From an uncultured Dyadobacter sp. (lineage in GTDB: Bacteria > Bacteroidota > Bacteroidia > Cytophagales > Spirosomataceae), in the NCBI RefSeq assembly GCF_946482605.1, contig NZ_CAMLSE010000001.1, positions 372,001-436,000 on the forward strand: 64,000 nt of DNA, in the 5' to 3' direction. Positions 28,497 through 36,446 of the stretch are shown piece after piece. The position numbers and the translations under genes were made by a program. Every line of letters starts with the position of its first letter. Within the stretch, counting starts at the first letter, position 1. Under the pieces are notes generated by a model. It made no database searches. It worked only from the letters and a program-made list of their open reading frames with translations, and was not told the origin of the DNA.

Positions 28497-29960
28497 CTAT
28501 TTTTCTGCCTTTTTAGGCGCATCCTTCGGGTTGAACCAACCGCGACGCGTGATCACCACCCGGTTGTTGACGCGTTCGTCGTACGTCTTGTCGAAATGTT
28601 CATTGGTCATAATGCCAAGCTGGTATTTGTAGCTCCGACCTTTCAATGCCCCGCCGTAGAGTTTGCTCAGACTGTATTCTGCGATATCAGCCGCATTGTA
28701 TTTGTTCAATGTCGCATTGGGCACGTGCTTACCGTTCAGCCATATTCCAAAAACGTCCGTCCGCTTCCAGTTTTCAAACATTTCCGGGGTAGGCGCCTTT
28801 TTTACGGGAATTTTCATCCTGAACATCGTGATTTCTTTGGCGCTCACCTGTGCTTTTTGCGCATCGCTCATGCGTTCATACACCGCATACAATTGGTTTT
28901 CGAGTTCAGGGTTCATGCGCACCATCGGATCAGTCCGGCCTTTTCCGTTCTTGACGTAGGTGGTGTACTGTTCAATCGTTGCCAGGAATTCTTTCATTCC
29001 GGCTTCCGAAACTGTTTCGCTCTCAGGGGCAGGCGCGACTGTCGCCTTGATTTTTGCAGGGCTATTTTCAGCGGGCTGCTGTGAAAAGGTTTTTTCGGCA
29101 AACGTAAATGCGAGGAGCGGCAGTAGTAATGCGATCAGCGCCTTTTTGGCAAGTTGAATGCGCGGATTGCTGTTGGTCGTCATCATGGCCAGTCGTTTTT
29201 TGGTGAAAGGATAATTGAAAGAGCTTGCAATGGCGGAAACACGGTGGGCAAGAAGGGTGTCGAGTATGAGTAACTGGTATTTCCGGACGTCGGTGGAGCC
29301 GGTCAGCACGCTCTCATCGGCCAGAAATTCATGGTTGAGACGAATGGCCCGGCGGTAACCCAGAAGAAGGGGATTGAACCAGCACAATGCGATAAGAATC
29401 TCAGTGAACACAATGTCGAACGAATGCATTTGCCTGGCATGCGCCAGCTCGTGCGCAAGTATTTCTTTTGGAATACTATCGTCTTCAAATGCATCTCTGG
29501 ATAGAAAAATGGCTTTGAAAAACGTGAAAGAGGCAATTTTTCCAGGGATCAGTATCAGCTTTGCTTTTTCAAGAGCAACGACCTTACACCCCGTTTTCGA
29601 ACGCACAATCGACAGGATCATGAATAGCAGCCGCAATAACAATGCCGTGCTCACTAACCCGTAAAACAGCCAGGGCAGATAATCCGGCAGTTCGCTTGCA
29701 CGCACGGGTACTTCGGAATGGAGTGCTTCGCTTGACATAAAACCTGGCAGTTCCTGCAAAACAGGCGGATTGGCCAGTGCTTCCGGCACTTGCTGCGAAG
29801 GCATTTCAATCGCTGCAAACGGGACGACCAATGAGAATACCATCGCTGCCAGCAGGTAAAACCGGTTGAACCGCAGCATTTTGTCGCGTTCCAGCCATAC
29901 ATGGTACACCGCCAGCAGGATCCCCGAGCAAACGATGCATTTGATGAGATAGCTAATCAT
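28497..29960 (-). CDS. BlaR1/MecR1-type M56 membrane metallopeptidase
   Basis: A 487-residue sensor protease. Four hydrophobic segments frame a cytoplasmic zinc-protease domain with HELAH (170-174) and downstream ECHICWFNP-like residues (ALCWFNPLLLGYRRAIRLNHEFLADESVL). The C-terminal extracellular part (about 290-487) is not a penicillin-binding domain. It is a domain typical of Bacteroidota M56 proteins that ends with an acidic/basic tail. In the known BlaR/BlaI system the activated protease inactivates the repressor. Its start overlaps the BlaI gene by 8 bp, so the pair is a unit. The signal is unknown. Confidence 0.9.
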   Translation of the reverse strand: MISYLIKCIVCSGILLAVYHVWLERDKMLRFNRFYLLAAMVFSLVVPFAAIEMPSQQVPEALANPPVLQELPGFMSSEALHSEVPVRASELPDYLPWLFYGLVSTALLLRLLFMILSIVRSKTGCKVVALEKAKLILIPGKIASFTFFKAIFLSRDAFEDDSIPKEILAHELAHARQMHSFDIVFTEILIALCWFNPLLLGYRRAIRLNHEFLADESVLTGSTDVRKYQLLILDTLLAHRVSAIASSFNYPFTKKRLAMMTTNSNPRIQLAKKALIALLLPLLAFTFAEKTFSQQPAENSPAKIKATVAPAPESETVSEAGMKEFLATIEQYTTYVKNGKGRTDPMVRMNPELENQLYAVYERMSDAQKAQVSAKEITMFRMKIPVKKAPTPEMFENWKRTDVFGIWLNGKHVPNATLNKYNAADIAEYSLSKLYGGALKGRSYKYQLGIMTNEHFDKTYDERVNNRVVITRRGWFNPKDAPKKAEK

Positions 29961-30327
29961 TTTGTTTGCGTTTGATTTCTTCGTCGATGATGTTCCGTAA
30001 TGCTTCCAGTTCGCTGGTGGTCATGCTGGTATCCCGTGCAAAGAACGACCCGAATTGCGCCGCCGAATTGTTGAAGAAGTTTTTGATGATCCCATTCACC
30101 TGTTTTGAAAAGTAATCCTTCTTTTCAACCAGCGGATAGTATTCTCGTGAATTACCAAACAGGTTGTAGGCTACAAATCCCTTGTCCTGCATTCGTTTGA
30201 GAAGCGTTGCAATGGTGGTAGTGGCAGGCTTGGGATCCGGAAAGCACTCGATGAGGTCCTTCATAAAGACCTTTTCCTTTTGCCAAACGTATTCCATGAC
30301 TTGTTCTTCGGCTTTGGTGAGTGACAT
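29953..30327 (-). CDS. BlaI/MecI/CopY-family repressor
   Basis: A 124-residue winged-helix repressor: LTKAEEQVMEYVWQKEKVFMKDLIECF, then ATTTIATLLKRMQDKGFVAY (recognition helix and wing) and a C-terminal dimerisation helix pair. In Bla systems the repressor dimer binds TACA/TGTA dyads and is cleaved by its partner M56 protease, encoded here by the overlapping downstream gene. A fitting operator lies upstream on top of its own -7 box, so negative autoregulation is likely. Confidence 0.92.
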   Translation of the reverse strand: MSLTKAEEQVMEYVWQKEKVFMKDLIECFPDPKPATTTIATLLKRMQDKGFVAYNLFGNSREYYPLVEKKDYFSKQVNGIIKNFFNNSAAQFGSFFARDTSMTTSELEALRNIIDEEIKRKQND

Positions 30328-30364
30328 GATGATATGGGTTTGTTCTACAATAATATAGTATACT

Positions 30365-30376
30365 CTACAAATGTAG
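30365..30376. promoter_or_regulatory. BlaI-type operator over the blaI -7 box
   Basis: CTACAAATGTAG is a perfect 12-bp palindrome with the TACA/TGTA core of Bla/Mec operators. On the minus strand the same bases spell TACATTTG (30368-30375), an exact -7 box, so a bound dimer would block the blaI-M56 promoter directly. The site is about 50 nt upstream of the TonB-receptor -7 box and could affect that divergent gene as well. Confidence 0.7.
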
Positions 30377-30420
30377 AATTAAAATTGACAAATAAAAACA
30401 TTTGATGCAGCGTTTCGGAC

Positions 30421-30428
30421 TATTTTTG
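30421..30428 (+). promoter_or_regulatory. Promoter -7 box TATTTTTG for the TonB receptor
   Basis: TATTTTTG fits TAnnTTTG exactly; TTTG at 30401-30404 is a possible -33 element with a 16-nt gap. The start codon lies 34 nt downstream. Confidence 0.5.
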
Positions 30429-30462
30429 TAACTCATAGTTTTTTGAGTATCACTATTTAAAT

Positions 30463-32769
30463 ATGATGATCCGCACAATTCTTCTGTTTCTCCTTTCTAC
30501 AACCATTATTCATGCACAGCAGCTTACCTCGGTCGTCCGTGGCCATGTGAGGGATGCGGATACCGGTTTGCCGCTAGCCGGGGCCAGCGTGCAGCTCGAC
30601 GCCAAGGGCAATGTTACGGATGACAACGGATCATTCCGTTTCAATGGCGTTGAAGTGGGCAGGCATGCATTGACGGTGTCGTTTGTAGGATATCAGACGG
30701 TAGTCGTAGCGGAGATCCTGCTTGAATCGGGAAAGGAGAATGTGCAGGATGTGCGGTTGAGCGTCGCCGGAAAGCAATTACAGGAAGCCACCGTTGCCGG
30801 TAGCCGTCCGCCGGCATTCACGGGTGTTCAGGCGATTACCGCGGAGCAAACTTTGCGTTATGCCGCCACCTACCTGGATCCGGCACGTGTTGCCACGTCC
30901 TTTGCGGGCGTTGCCGCAGCCAATGACCAAGCCAACGGTCTCGTAGTGCGCGGCAACTCGCCGAACAGTATGCAGTGGCGGCTGGAAGGCGTTGAGATCG
31001 TCAATCCGAACCACTTATCGAATGCAGGTACATTCAGCGACAGGCCCACTTCCACAGGCGGGGGCGTGAATATCCTGAGCACGCAATTGATGGGGACGTC
31101 CTATTTCATGAGCGGGCCATTCCCTGCGCAATACGGCAACGTGACCGGGGCTATCCTGGATATGAACCTGAGGAAAGGTAACGATGAAAGGACGGAGTTC
31201 ACCGGGCAGGCCAGCCTGATCGGCCTCGATATTGCGGCGGAGGGGCCGCTGTCGAAAAAGTCGAAAGCATCCTACCTTGTCAACTATCGCTATTCTTTCA
31301 CTGGCCTGATGGGGGCAATGGGCGTGAGCTTCGGAGGAGAAGATATCCGGTTCCAGGACCTGTCGTTCAATCTGAATTTCCCGACGGCCAAAGGTGGTAA
31401 ATTCACTATTTTCGGAATGGGCGGCATTAGTAAAAATACATTCAGCCCTGACAAGGACACGACAGCCTGGGAATTCGAGAAGGATGGGCGATATGTGCTT
31501 TACAAAAATAAAATGGGTGCTGCCGGAGCAACATTCGACCAGCCTATCGGGCGTCGGGCGTCGCTCCGCACGGTCCTCGTCGCGTCGGGATTGAACGCTT
31601 CGCGGAAAGCGTTCGAAGTAGACCCGGTCACCCTGCAAAACCGGGACCTCCTGGGCAATGACGGCATTGTGAACGGAAGGTTTTCGTTCAATACTACTTT
31701 AAATTATAAGATCAAGGCCGGCACGACGTTCAAAGGCGGCGTGTTCCTTACTACCCAGCAGTTTAAGGTGCCGCCGCAATATCCGTCGGAGGAGATCAAA
31801 TCCTGGTTCATTCAGCCTTTTGTGAACTGGTCGCATGTTAGCCGGTCGTTTATTACCGATGTGGGGTTGCATGGAATGATCAGCAAGATCAGAAAGGACG
31901 GTACAAAAGTGAGTGCGCTAGTGGAGCCGCGGGTGAGCGTGAAATGGCTGGCCGCTGTGGACAAGCAGGTGAGTTTGAGCTACGGGCTGCACAGCCAGCT
32001 GCAATCTCCGAATGTTTACTCGTCCGTTCATGGAATGACATATGTTGGTCAGAATTTCGATTTGAAGCCGACGCGCTCGCATCTGATCACATTGGCTTAC
32101 CAGCAATTTTTCAAAAAAGGAAGCAGCCTGAAAATAGAGGCATACTGGCAGCATCAGTTTGACGTACCTGTCGGCAGCGACATGCGTGAAAACTTCTCTG
32201 CGGTGAATCTGATCGAGGAACGTCCGGCTGTGCGGTTCTACAACAAAGGCACCGCCCGCAATTACGGATTGGAAGCGACATTTCAAAAGTACCTCACGAA
32301 TGCATTCTACATGCTCGTTTCCGGGTCGTTGTATAAAGCCACCTACGTCGACTACCTCGGCTTCCGTCGTGATAGCCGTTTTGACGGCGGCCACACATCG
32401 AGCCTAACGGCGGGGAAGGAATTCAAATCCTCGCGGGGAGGCCTGTGGGGAGTAAATGCCAAAATTCTCTGGCTCGGTAGCTTCCGGGATAAGCCGATTG
32501 ACGCCGAGTACTCAGCTGCATTGAAACAAACCATTTACCTGTATGAAAGTGAGTACACCGTTAAAATGAAGGACTATTTCCGCCCCGACCTCAGGATTTA
32601 TTGGAAAAAGGGAAAGGCCCGTTATAACCGCACGCTGGCGATCGACCTGCAAAACGTGTCCGGCACCAAAAATGAAGCTTACCGCTATTTCGATACGAGA
32701 CAAAAGCGGGTAGTGGTGCAGGAGCAGCTGGGGCTGATCCCGGTGCTGAGTTATCGGGTTGAGTTTTAG
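30463..32769 (+). CDS. TonB-dependent receptor with CarboxypepD_reg-like domain
   Basis: A 768-residue outer-membrane receptor. A signal peptide ending IHAQ is followed by a CarboxypepD_reg beta-sandwich (about 25-105, GHVRDADTGLPLAGASVQLD). The plug domain has LVVRGNSPNSMQWRLEGVEIVNPNH, and the 22-strand barrel ends in the terminal aromatic strand YRVEF. It lacks the SusC motif and has no SusD partner. It is divergent from the BlaI/M56 pair, whose operator lies in the shared promoter region, so it may be part of that regulon. The ligand is unknown. Confidence 0.93.
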   Translation: MMIRTILLFLLSTTIIHAQQLTSVVRGHVRDADTGLPLAGASVQLDAKGNVTDDNGSFRFNGVEVGRHALTVSFVGYQTVVVAEILLESGKENVQDVRLSVAGKQLQEATVAGSRPPAFTGVQAITAEQTLRYAATYLDPARVATSFAGVAAANDQANGLVVRGNSPNSMQWRLEGVEIVNPNHLSNAGTFSDRPTSTGGGVNILSTQLMGTSYFMSGPFPAQYGNVTGAILDMNLRKGNDERTEFTGQASLIGLDIAAEGPLSKKSKASYLVNYRYSFTGLMGAMGVSFGGEDIRFQDLSFNLNFPTAKGGKFTIFGMGGISKNTFSPDKDTTAWEFEKDGRYVLYKNKMGAAGATFDQPIGRRASLRTVLVASGLNASRKAFEVDPVTLQNRDLLGNDGIVNGRFSFNTTLNYKIKAGTTFKGGVFLTTQQFKVPPQYPSEEIKSWFIQPFVNWSHVSRSFITDVGLHGMISKIRKDGTKVSALVEPRVSVKWLAAVDKQVSLSYGLHSQLQSPNVYSSVHGMTYVGQNFDLKPTRSHLITLAYQQFFKKGSSLKIEAYWQHQFDVPVGSDMRENFSAVNLIEERPAVRFYNKGTARNYGLEATFQKYLTNAFYMLVSGSLYKATYVDYLGFRRDSRFDGGHTSSLTAGKEFKSSRGGLWGVNAKILWLGSFRDKPIDAEYSAALKQTIYLYESEYTVKMKDYFRPDLRIYWKKGKARYNRTLAIDLQNVSGTKNEAYRYFDTRQKRVVVQEQLGLIPVLSYRVEF

Positions 32770-32771
32770 TT

Positions 32772-32900
32772 TTGAATGACTGAATGATTGAATGATTGAA
32801 TGAGCCGCCGTGGAACGGGGAATGAGTGGAACGGTGAATGAGTGAATGAGTGAATGTGTGAATGGGCCGCCGTGGAACGGGGAATGAGCCGCCATGGAAC
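32772..32900. repeat. Tandem and direct repeat patch (GAATGA-type units and GCCGCCGTGGAAC units)
   Basis: Right after the TonB-receptor stop, short units reading GAATGA[TG]T recur in tandem. They are interrupted by a 23-bp direct repeat, present in full at 32804-32826 and 32866-32888 and in part from 32888 with one base changed. Both repeated units share the GGAACGG and GAATGAG words. The patch has no coding frame of note and looks like slippage or recombination-made sequence. Confidence 0.75.
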
Positions 32901-32935
32901 AGAAATAATGGAATGTACTTGTTTTACTTGTCTGT

Positions 32936-32957
32936 CACGGTGAGCGAAGTCGAACCG
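32936..32957. repeat. Dispersed GTGAGCGAAGTCGAA element
   Basis: CACGGTGAGCGAAGTCGAAC resembles a short dispersed intergenic sequence often met in Bacteroidota genomes (variants of CTGAGCGAAGTCGAA). Only this copy was seen in the window. The call rests on memory of the motif and is moderate at best. Confidence 0.4.
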
Positions 32958-33121
32958 CCTTACATCCAAGAAAATTTTCAAATTCAACCGGTTCAGAATC
33001 AATGTCTTTTTTGGCTTTTATGCCAGATTTGTCTCAAATGGAGAACTTTCTCCGCTTTAAATGTGTAAATAGCATTACGATTGAGCTTTGCCAGTAGCAA
33101 TGGCTTTCAACCTTAATTAAT

Positions 33122-33490
33122 GGGGGTGACTGGAATTGACAGCGGGCTGAGGGCTTGTGTGTAAGCATGTCGGGAGTTGAGAGTACCTCCCGTAAATAAT
33201 ATTCTCAAACAATAACTGGCGAATCTACTTACGCCATGGCTGCTTAATCCGGAGGATTAACCAAATGCCATCATCTCTCCACCTCACGTGCTGCCGGGTG
33301 GGTCCAGAGGTGTCGAACCGCAGCGCTGGTTGGTATATTGATGCGTAAAACCAACGAGACCCTAGTATCTAAGGCTTAGACGCGGGTCCGCCGTGCACCT
33401 TGTCTGGCTCGAAAATCTAATCACGGATAAGCATGTAGAAGGCGCAGGTTTTCCCTGTTCTGGACCAGGGTTCGACTCCCTGCATCTCCA
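33122..33490 (+). ncRNA. ssrA: tmRNA (transfer-messenger RNA)
   Basis: A 369-nt one-piece tmRNA. The acceptor strand GGGGGTG at the 5' end pairs with CATCTCC at the 3' end, followed by discriminator A. The CCA is not encoded. The 5' part reads GGGGGTGACTGGAATTGACA and the 3' part contains the T arm CAGGG-TTCGACT-CCCTG. Between them lies the tag frame at 33218-33247. tmRNA rescues stalled ribosomes with SmpB and tags the product for proteolysis. Its 3' end is a classic integration site for mobile elements, and here a truncated integrase lies right behind it. Confidence 0.96.
33218..33247 (+). other. tmRNA tag peptide frame, GESTYAMAA
   Basis: Reading GGC GAA TCT ACT TAC GCC ATG GCT GCT TAA gives GESTYAMAA and a stop. 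The hydrophobic AMAA end is the type of C-terminal degron recognised by ClpXP-like proteases, and the form resembles tags of other Cytophagales. The first residue of the full tag would be the alanine carried by the tmRNA. Confidence 0.9.
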
Positions 33491-33520
33491 CAAGTATCAA
33501 TCACAAAAAGCATCAAAAGC

Positions 33521-33557
33521 CTGCAAATCAATGATTTGTGGGTTTTTTGTTTTTTTA
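33521..33557 (+). terminator. Terminator of ssrA
   Basis: A short stem CAAATC-AAT-GATTTG is followed by a broken run of about 13 T, 30 nt past the tmRNA end. Confidence 0.65.
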
Positions 33558-33592
33558 AATTTGTCAAAACATTCAAATATTCTCAATTATCT

Positions 33593-33676
33593 GGTGAGCG
33601 TTTCGGTGAGCAGATTTTAATACAAAAAAGTGCTCACCAAAAACTTTTTAAAATATTGATTGATAGCATGTTCACC
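33593..33676. repeat. Four GGTGAGCA-type octamers, possible integrase arm sites
   Basis: GGTGAGC(G) at 33593, GGTGAGCA at 33605, then inverted TGCTCACC at 33631 and TGTTCACC at 33669. Two direct and two inverted copies within 84 nt lie between the ssrA 3' end and the integrase fragment. This is where tyrosine recombinases have their arm-type sites. The function is inferred from location only. Confidence 0.5.
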
Positions 33677-33740
33677 AAGTAAACATCTTAATTTTAAGTA
33701 GCTGCAATTTTATTTTTATCAATCTTAAACTTGCAAAGTT

Positions 33741-34262
33741 ATGCTGACAAAAAGCTCCTCGCTGCTATTCTATTTGAAAAAACGCAGTAATTATTTGAAA
33801 GGAAAACTTCCAATCTACATGCGAGTGACCGTAGATGGAAAACGTATTGAAGTCGCTACAAAGCGGGAATGCGAACCGATAAAGTGGAATTCTGCTGCTG
33901 GCAGAGTATCAGGCAATAAGGAAGAAGTAAAAGGCATAAATACATATTTGGACGTGCTTCAATCCAAGGTTTACGACCTTCATCGAAAAATGATTGAATC
34001 TGAAATTGCGGTTACTGCTGAATTGTTTAAGCATAAGCTGGTTAACGACGATGAACAAAAGAAAATGATTCTCGAAATTTTTGAGAAGCATAATTGCGAT
34101 ATGGCTTCCTTGGTGGGTACGGAATACTCGAAGATTACCTTGGTTAGATACAGAACCTCATTAGAGCATACTCGCAATTTTATCAAGTGGAAATACAATT
34201 CGACTGATTTGAGTATCAAGTGTTTGGACTACGACTTCATGGCACAGTACGAATACATCTAA
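33741..34262 (+). pseudogene. Truncated tyrosine recombinase (integrase) fragment
   Basis: 173 residues. The first 90 match the Arm-DNA-binding domain of Bacteroidota integrases (LFYLKKRSNYLKGKLPIYMRVTVDGKR, then ECEPIKWN). The next 80 begin the SAM-like core-binding domain (SLEHTRNFIKWKYNSTDLSIKCLDYDFMAQYEY). The frame ends there with TAA. Full members have about 400 residues, with a catalytic domain carrying R-H-R-Y, and no such domain occurs downstream. It is therefore a deletion remnant. Its place, 250 nt behind ssrA and pointing away from it, fits an element that once inserted into the tmRNA gene. Confidence 0.88.
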
Positions 34263-34285
34263 AAGTGTAGATATTTGGCATGCGA

Positions 34286-34301
34286 TACTCTTACATAGGT
34301 A
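34286..34301. promoter_or_regulatory. NarL-like 7-2-7 dyad, site 1
   Basis: TACTCTTACATAGGTA. The left half departs from TACC by one base; the right half ATAGGTA fits the NarL heptamer. It is centred 104 nt before the start of the first TPR kinase. Confidence 0.5.
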
Positions 34302-34397
34302 TTCTCATCAAGCAAGTAAATGGGTGAGGTAAAAATTATCCATTTGGGGCGACGTCTGTTTCTCAGCCTGAGGTTTAAACGTATCAAATTCAATATC

Positions 34398-36404
34398 ATG
34401 AGGGGGATTATTACATTCGCATTGCTGGTAATATTGCCAGTTCGGGTCATTGGTCAGATAAGCAAAGAATTATTTCAAGCACTACCCGACTCGGTCAGGC
34501 CCGCCAGCGCAGAACATCTGTCTTATAGCGAGATTGCGGGAATCGTGAGATACGGTGCAACCTCGGGCGAAGGTAGAGAAGACATCCTTACCGAAATAGA
34601 TGGGCTTTGCCAGGGCTTTGGGCAAAAGTATCTCGCGCATGGTTCCCAGGAACAGAAGATCTTGCATGCGACACTCCTCACAGAATACTGGATTTATCGC
34701 CTTGCGTATATAGGACACATTGCATGGCCTATTGATTCTGCCGAAAAGTACAATTCCGCTATTCGGACAGCAATCGGTAAAGATACGGTCAACCAAAAAA
34801 GTGCTCTCGTTGCACACTATACGCACAAAGGGGACCTTCTTGTTCTAAGAAACAGTTTTACAGATGCGTACAAGGCATATGTTCGTGGGTTGAGCATCGC
34901 CAAAGAGCTTAATTCCACCTATCTTATAAAGGAGAGTTATTTGACTTTATCATTTCTTTATCTGGGTCTGGAGCTGTACAAATCCAGTATAGTCTACCAA
35001 GATAGCTCGTTGCTGATCATGAGAAGCAAGTATGTGAATTTGGATAGCGACAGGAATTTTAACAACTTCCTTTCGAATCATTACCTAAACAAGGCGTGGG
35101 ATTATTTTTATATCTGGCGTGCAGAACACAATCAAAAAGACACCCGGGACTCTTCAATATTATACAGTAAAAAGTTGATTCAAAATTTGTCGTATAGGGT
35201 AGAGCATCGATTTGAAGGATTTAGAGTGTTATCGAAGATAATGTTTCGCGAAAAGGATTATTTGTCTTCTGCAATACTCATCGACAGTGCAATGGCACTT
35301 GTACCCGACTATGCCGGCACTGCTGATTACCAGAATATGCAACTCATTAAAGGGCTGTGCCTGGTTCATCTTGGAAGGCGTTTTGAGGGAAAGCGAATAA
35401 TAAGAGAATGTAGGCAGCTCGGAACTACCGACTTTACCGAATATGACATTATCGAAGATCTCTATCAAGTAGAGAAGGAAATCGGGGATGCCGAAGCCGC
35501 CTTATTTTATCATGAACGCTTAATTGAGCATAAAAAAGCCTCGCAGGCACTAAAAAGTCGGAGTGAAATCTTTGAAATGCAACAAAAATTCGATGCGCAC
35601 TCACGGGATTCGAGTATTCAGAACATTTTGGAGAGAGCGAAACGTAACCAGTCGTATATGGTAGTAGGTTCGTTTGGGATTCTACTGGTATTCGGTTCTG
35701 TTGGGCTACGTTATAGGCTTGCCCGAAAAAGGTCCAGTGAGCTTGCCAGTCAGATGAATGAGCTAACCGAGCTCCTGATAAGCAGGATTCAAAGCGAAAG
35801 GGAAAGGGAAAGGCAACGATTTGGAGGAGAATTGCATGACGAGCTAGCAGATACAATTGGTGCGAGCATTGAATATTTAAGGCTTGCAGGAGCAAATGCA
35901 AAGGACGAGAGCGAAATGCGATATTTCCGCGATATTTCAAACGCGCTGGAGAAAGATTTTGAAAAGGCTAATGGGAAGGCTCATGAACTATTCATGGAAG
36001 AGTTAGCCCAGGATTTTTGGAAGAGATTGATTGATTGCATTGAATTTCTCGCAACGGGGGCAGACTTAAAGGTTAGTATAGAAAAGAGAATTCCAGATTT
36101 GATCCTAACATCCGACGCAAAAACGCAGATTTTACTCATAGCAAAGGAGGTATTAACGAATATTATCAAGCACTCGAAAGCTACCCGGGTGGGCGTTGTC
36201 ATTTATCGGGACGAATCCAACCTTTTCCTTGAAATAAGCGATAATGGCAGAGGAGGGCCAGTCGGCGGGAGGTTTGCTACGGTTGGAATGAAATCAATGC
36301 AGGATAGGGCTCACATGCTGAGTGGAAAATTGGAACTGCTTTCAGCCGAGCCGATTGGACAGACCGTTAAGCTCACAATTCCACAGCTTAACGGTCTGTT
36401 GTAA
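34398..36404 (+). CDS. TPR-containing NarX-type sensor histidine kinase, paralog 1
   Basis: 668 residues from the ATG at 34398, which leads straight into a signal peptide (MRGIITFALLVILPVRVIGQ). An earlier in-frame ATG at 34320 would add 26 residues ahead of it. The periplasmic part (about 21-400) is helical and TPR-like, with repeats such as AHYTHKGDLLVLRNSFTDAY. One membrane segment (VVGSFGILLVFGSVGL) follows, then a coiled coil and a HisKA_3 domain with His480 in GGELHDELAD. The HATPase domain has an N box (EVLTNIIKHSKA) and SDNGRGG. HisKA_3 kinases pair with LuxR/NarL-type regulators. Two paralogs lie at 36447 and 57938. The CDS end doubles as a hairpin. Confidence 0.92.
   Translation: MRGIITFALLVILPVRVIGQISKELFQALPDSVRPASAEHLSYSEIAGIVRYGATSGEGREDILTEIDGLCQGFGQKYLAHGSQEQKILHATLLTEYWIYRLAYIGHIAWPIDSAEKYNSAIRTAIGKDTVNQKSALVAHYTHKGDLLVLRNSFTDAYKAYVRGLSIAKELNSTYLIKESYLTLSFLYLGLELYKSSIVYQDSSLLIMRSKYVNLDSDRNFNNFLSNHYLNKAWDYFYIWRAEHNQKDTRDSSILYSKKLIQNLSYRVEHRFEGFRVLSKIMFREKDYLSSAILIDSAMALVPDYAGTADYQNMQLIKGLCLVHLGRRFEGKRIIRECRQLGTTDFTEYDIIEDLYQVEKEIGDAEAALFYHERLIEHKKASQALKSRSEIFEMQQKFDAHSRDSSIQNILERAKRNQSYMVVGSFGILLVFGSVGLRYRLARKRSSELASQMNELTELLISRIQSERERERQRFGGELHDELADTIGASIEYLRLAGANAKDESEMRYFRDISNALEKDFEKANGKAHELFMEELAQDFWKRLIDCIEFLATGADLKVSIEKRIPDLILTSDAKTQILLIAKEVLTNIIKHSKATRVGVVIYRDESNLFLEISDNGRGGPVGGRFATVGMKSMQDRAHMLSGKLELLSAEPIGQTVKLTIPQLNGLL
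36359..36399. terminator. 15-bp hairpin inside the 3' end of the first kinase gene
   Basis: ACAGACCGTTAAGCT (36359-36373) pairs perfectly with AGCTTAACGGTCTGT (36385-36399) around an 11-nt loop. The stop codon follows at 36402. It codes for the last residues (QTVKLTIPQLNGLL) and stands between two converging genes, so it probably ends transcription from one or both sides. No T tract follows. Confidence 0.6.
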
Positions 36405-36446
36405 GCCATCTATCCGAGAATAACTAGCAAAGTATAGCTCGCGGGA

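Noticed and set aside
32772..32900. CRISPR array
   Set aside because: Units are short, imperfect and without regular spacers, and no cas genes are near.
33470..33490. Direct repeat of the ssrA 3' end (attR) further downstream
   Set aside because: Reading the rest of the window I found no copy of the T-arm/acceptor sequence. The far border of the former element is lost or outside the window.
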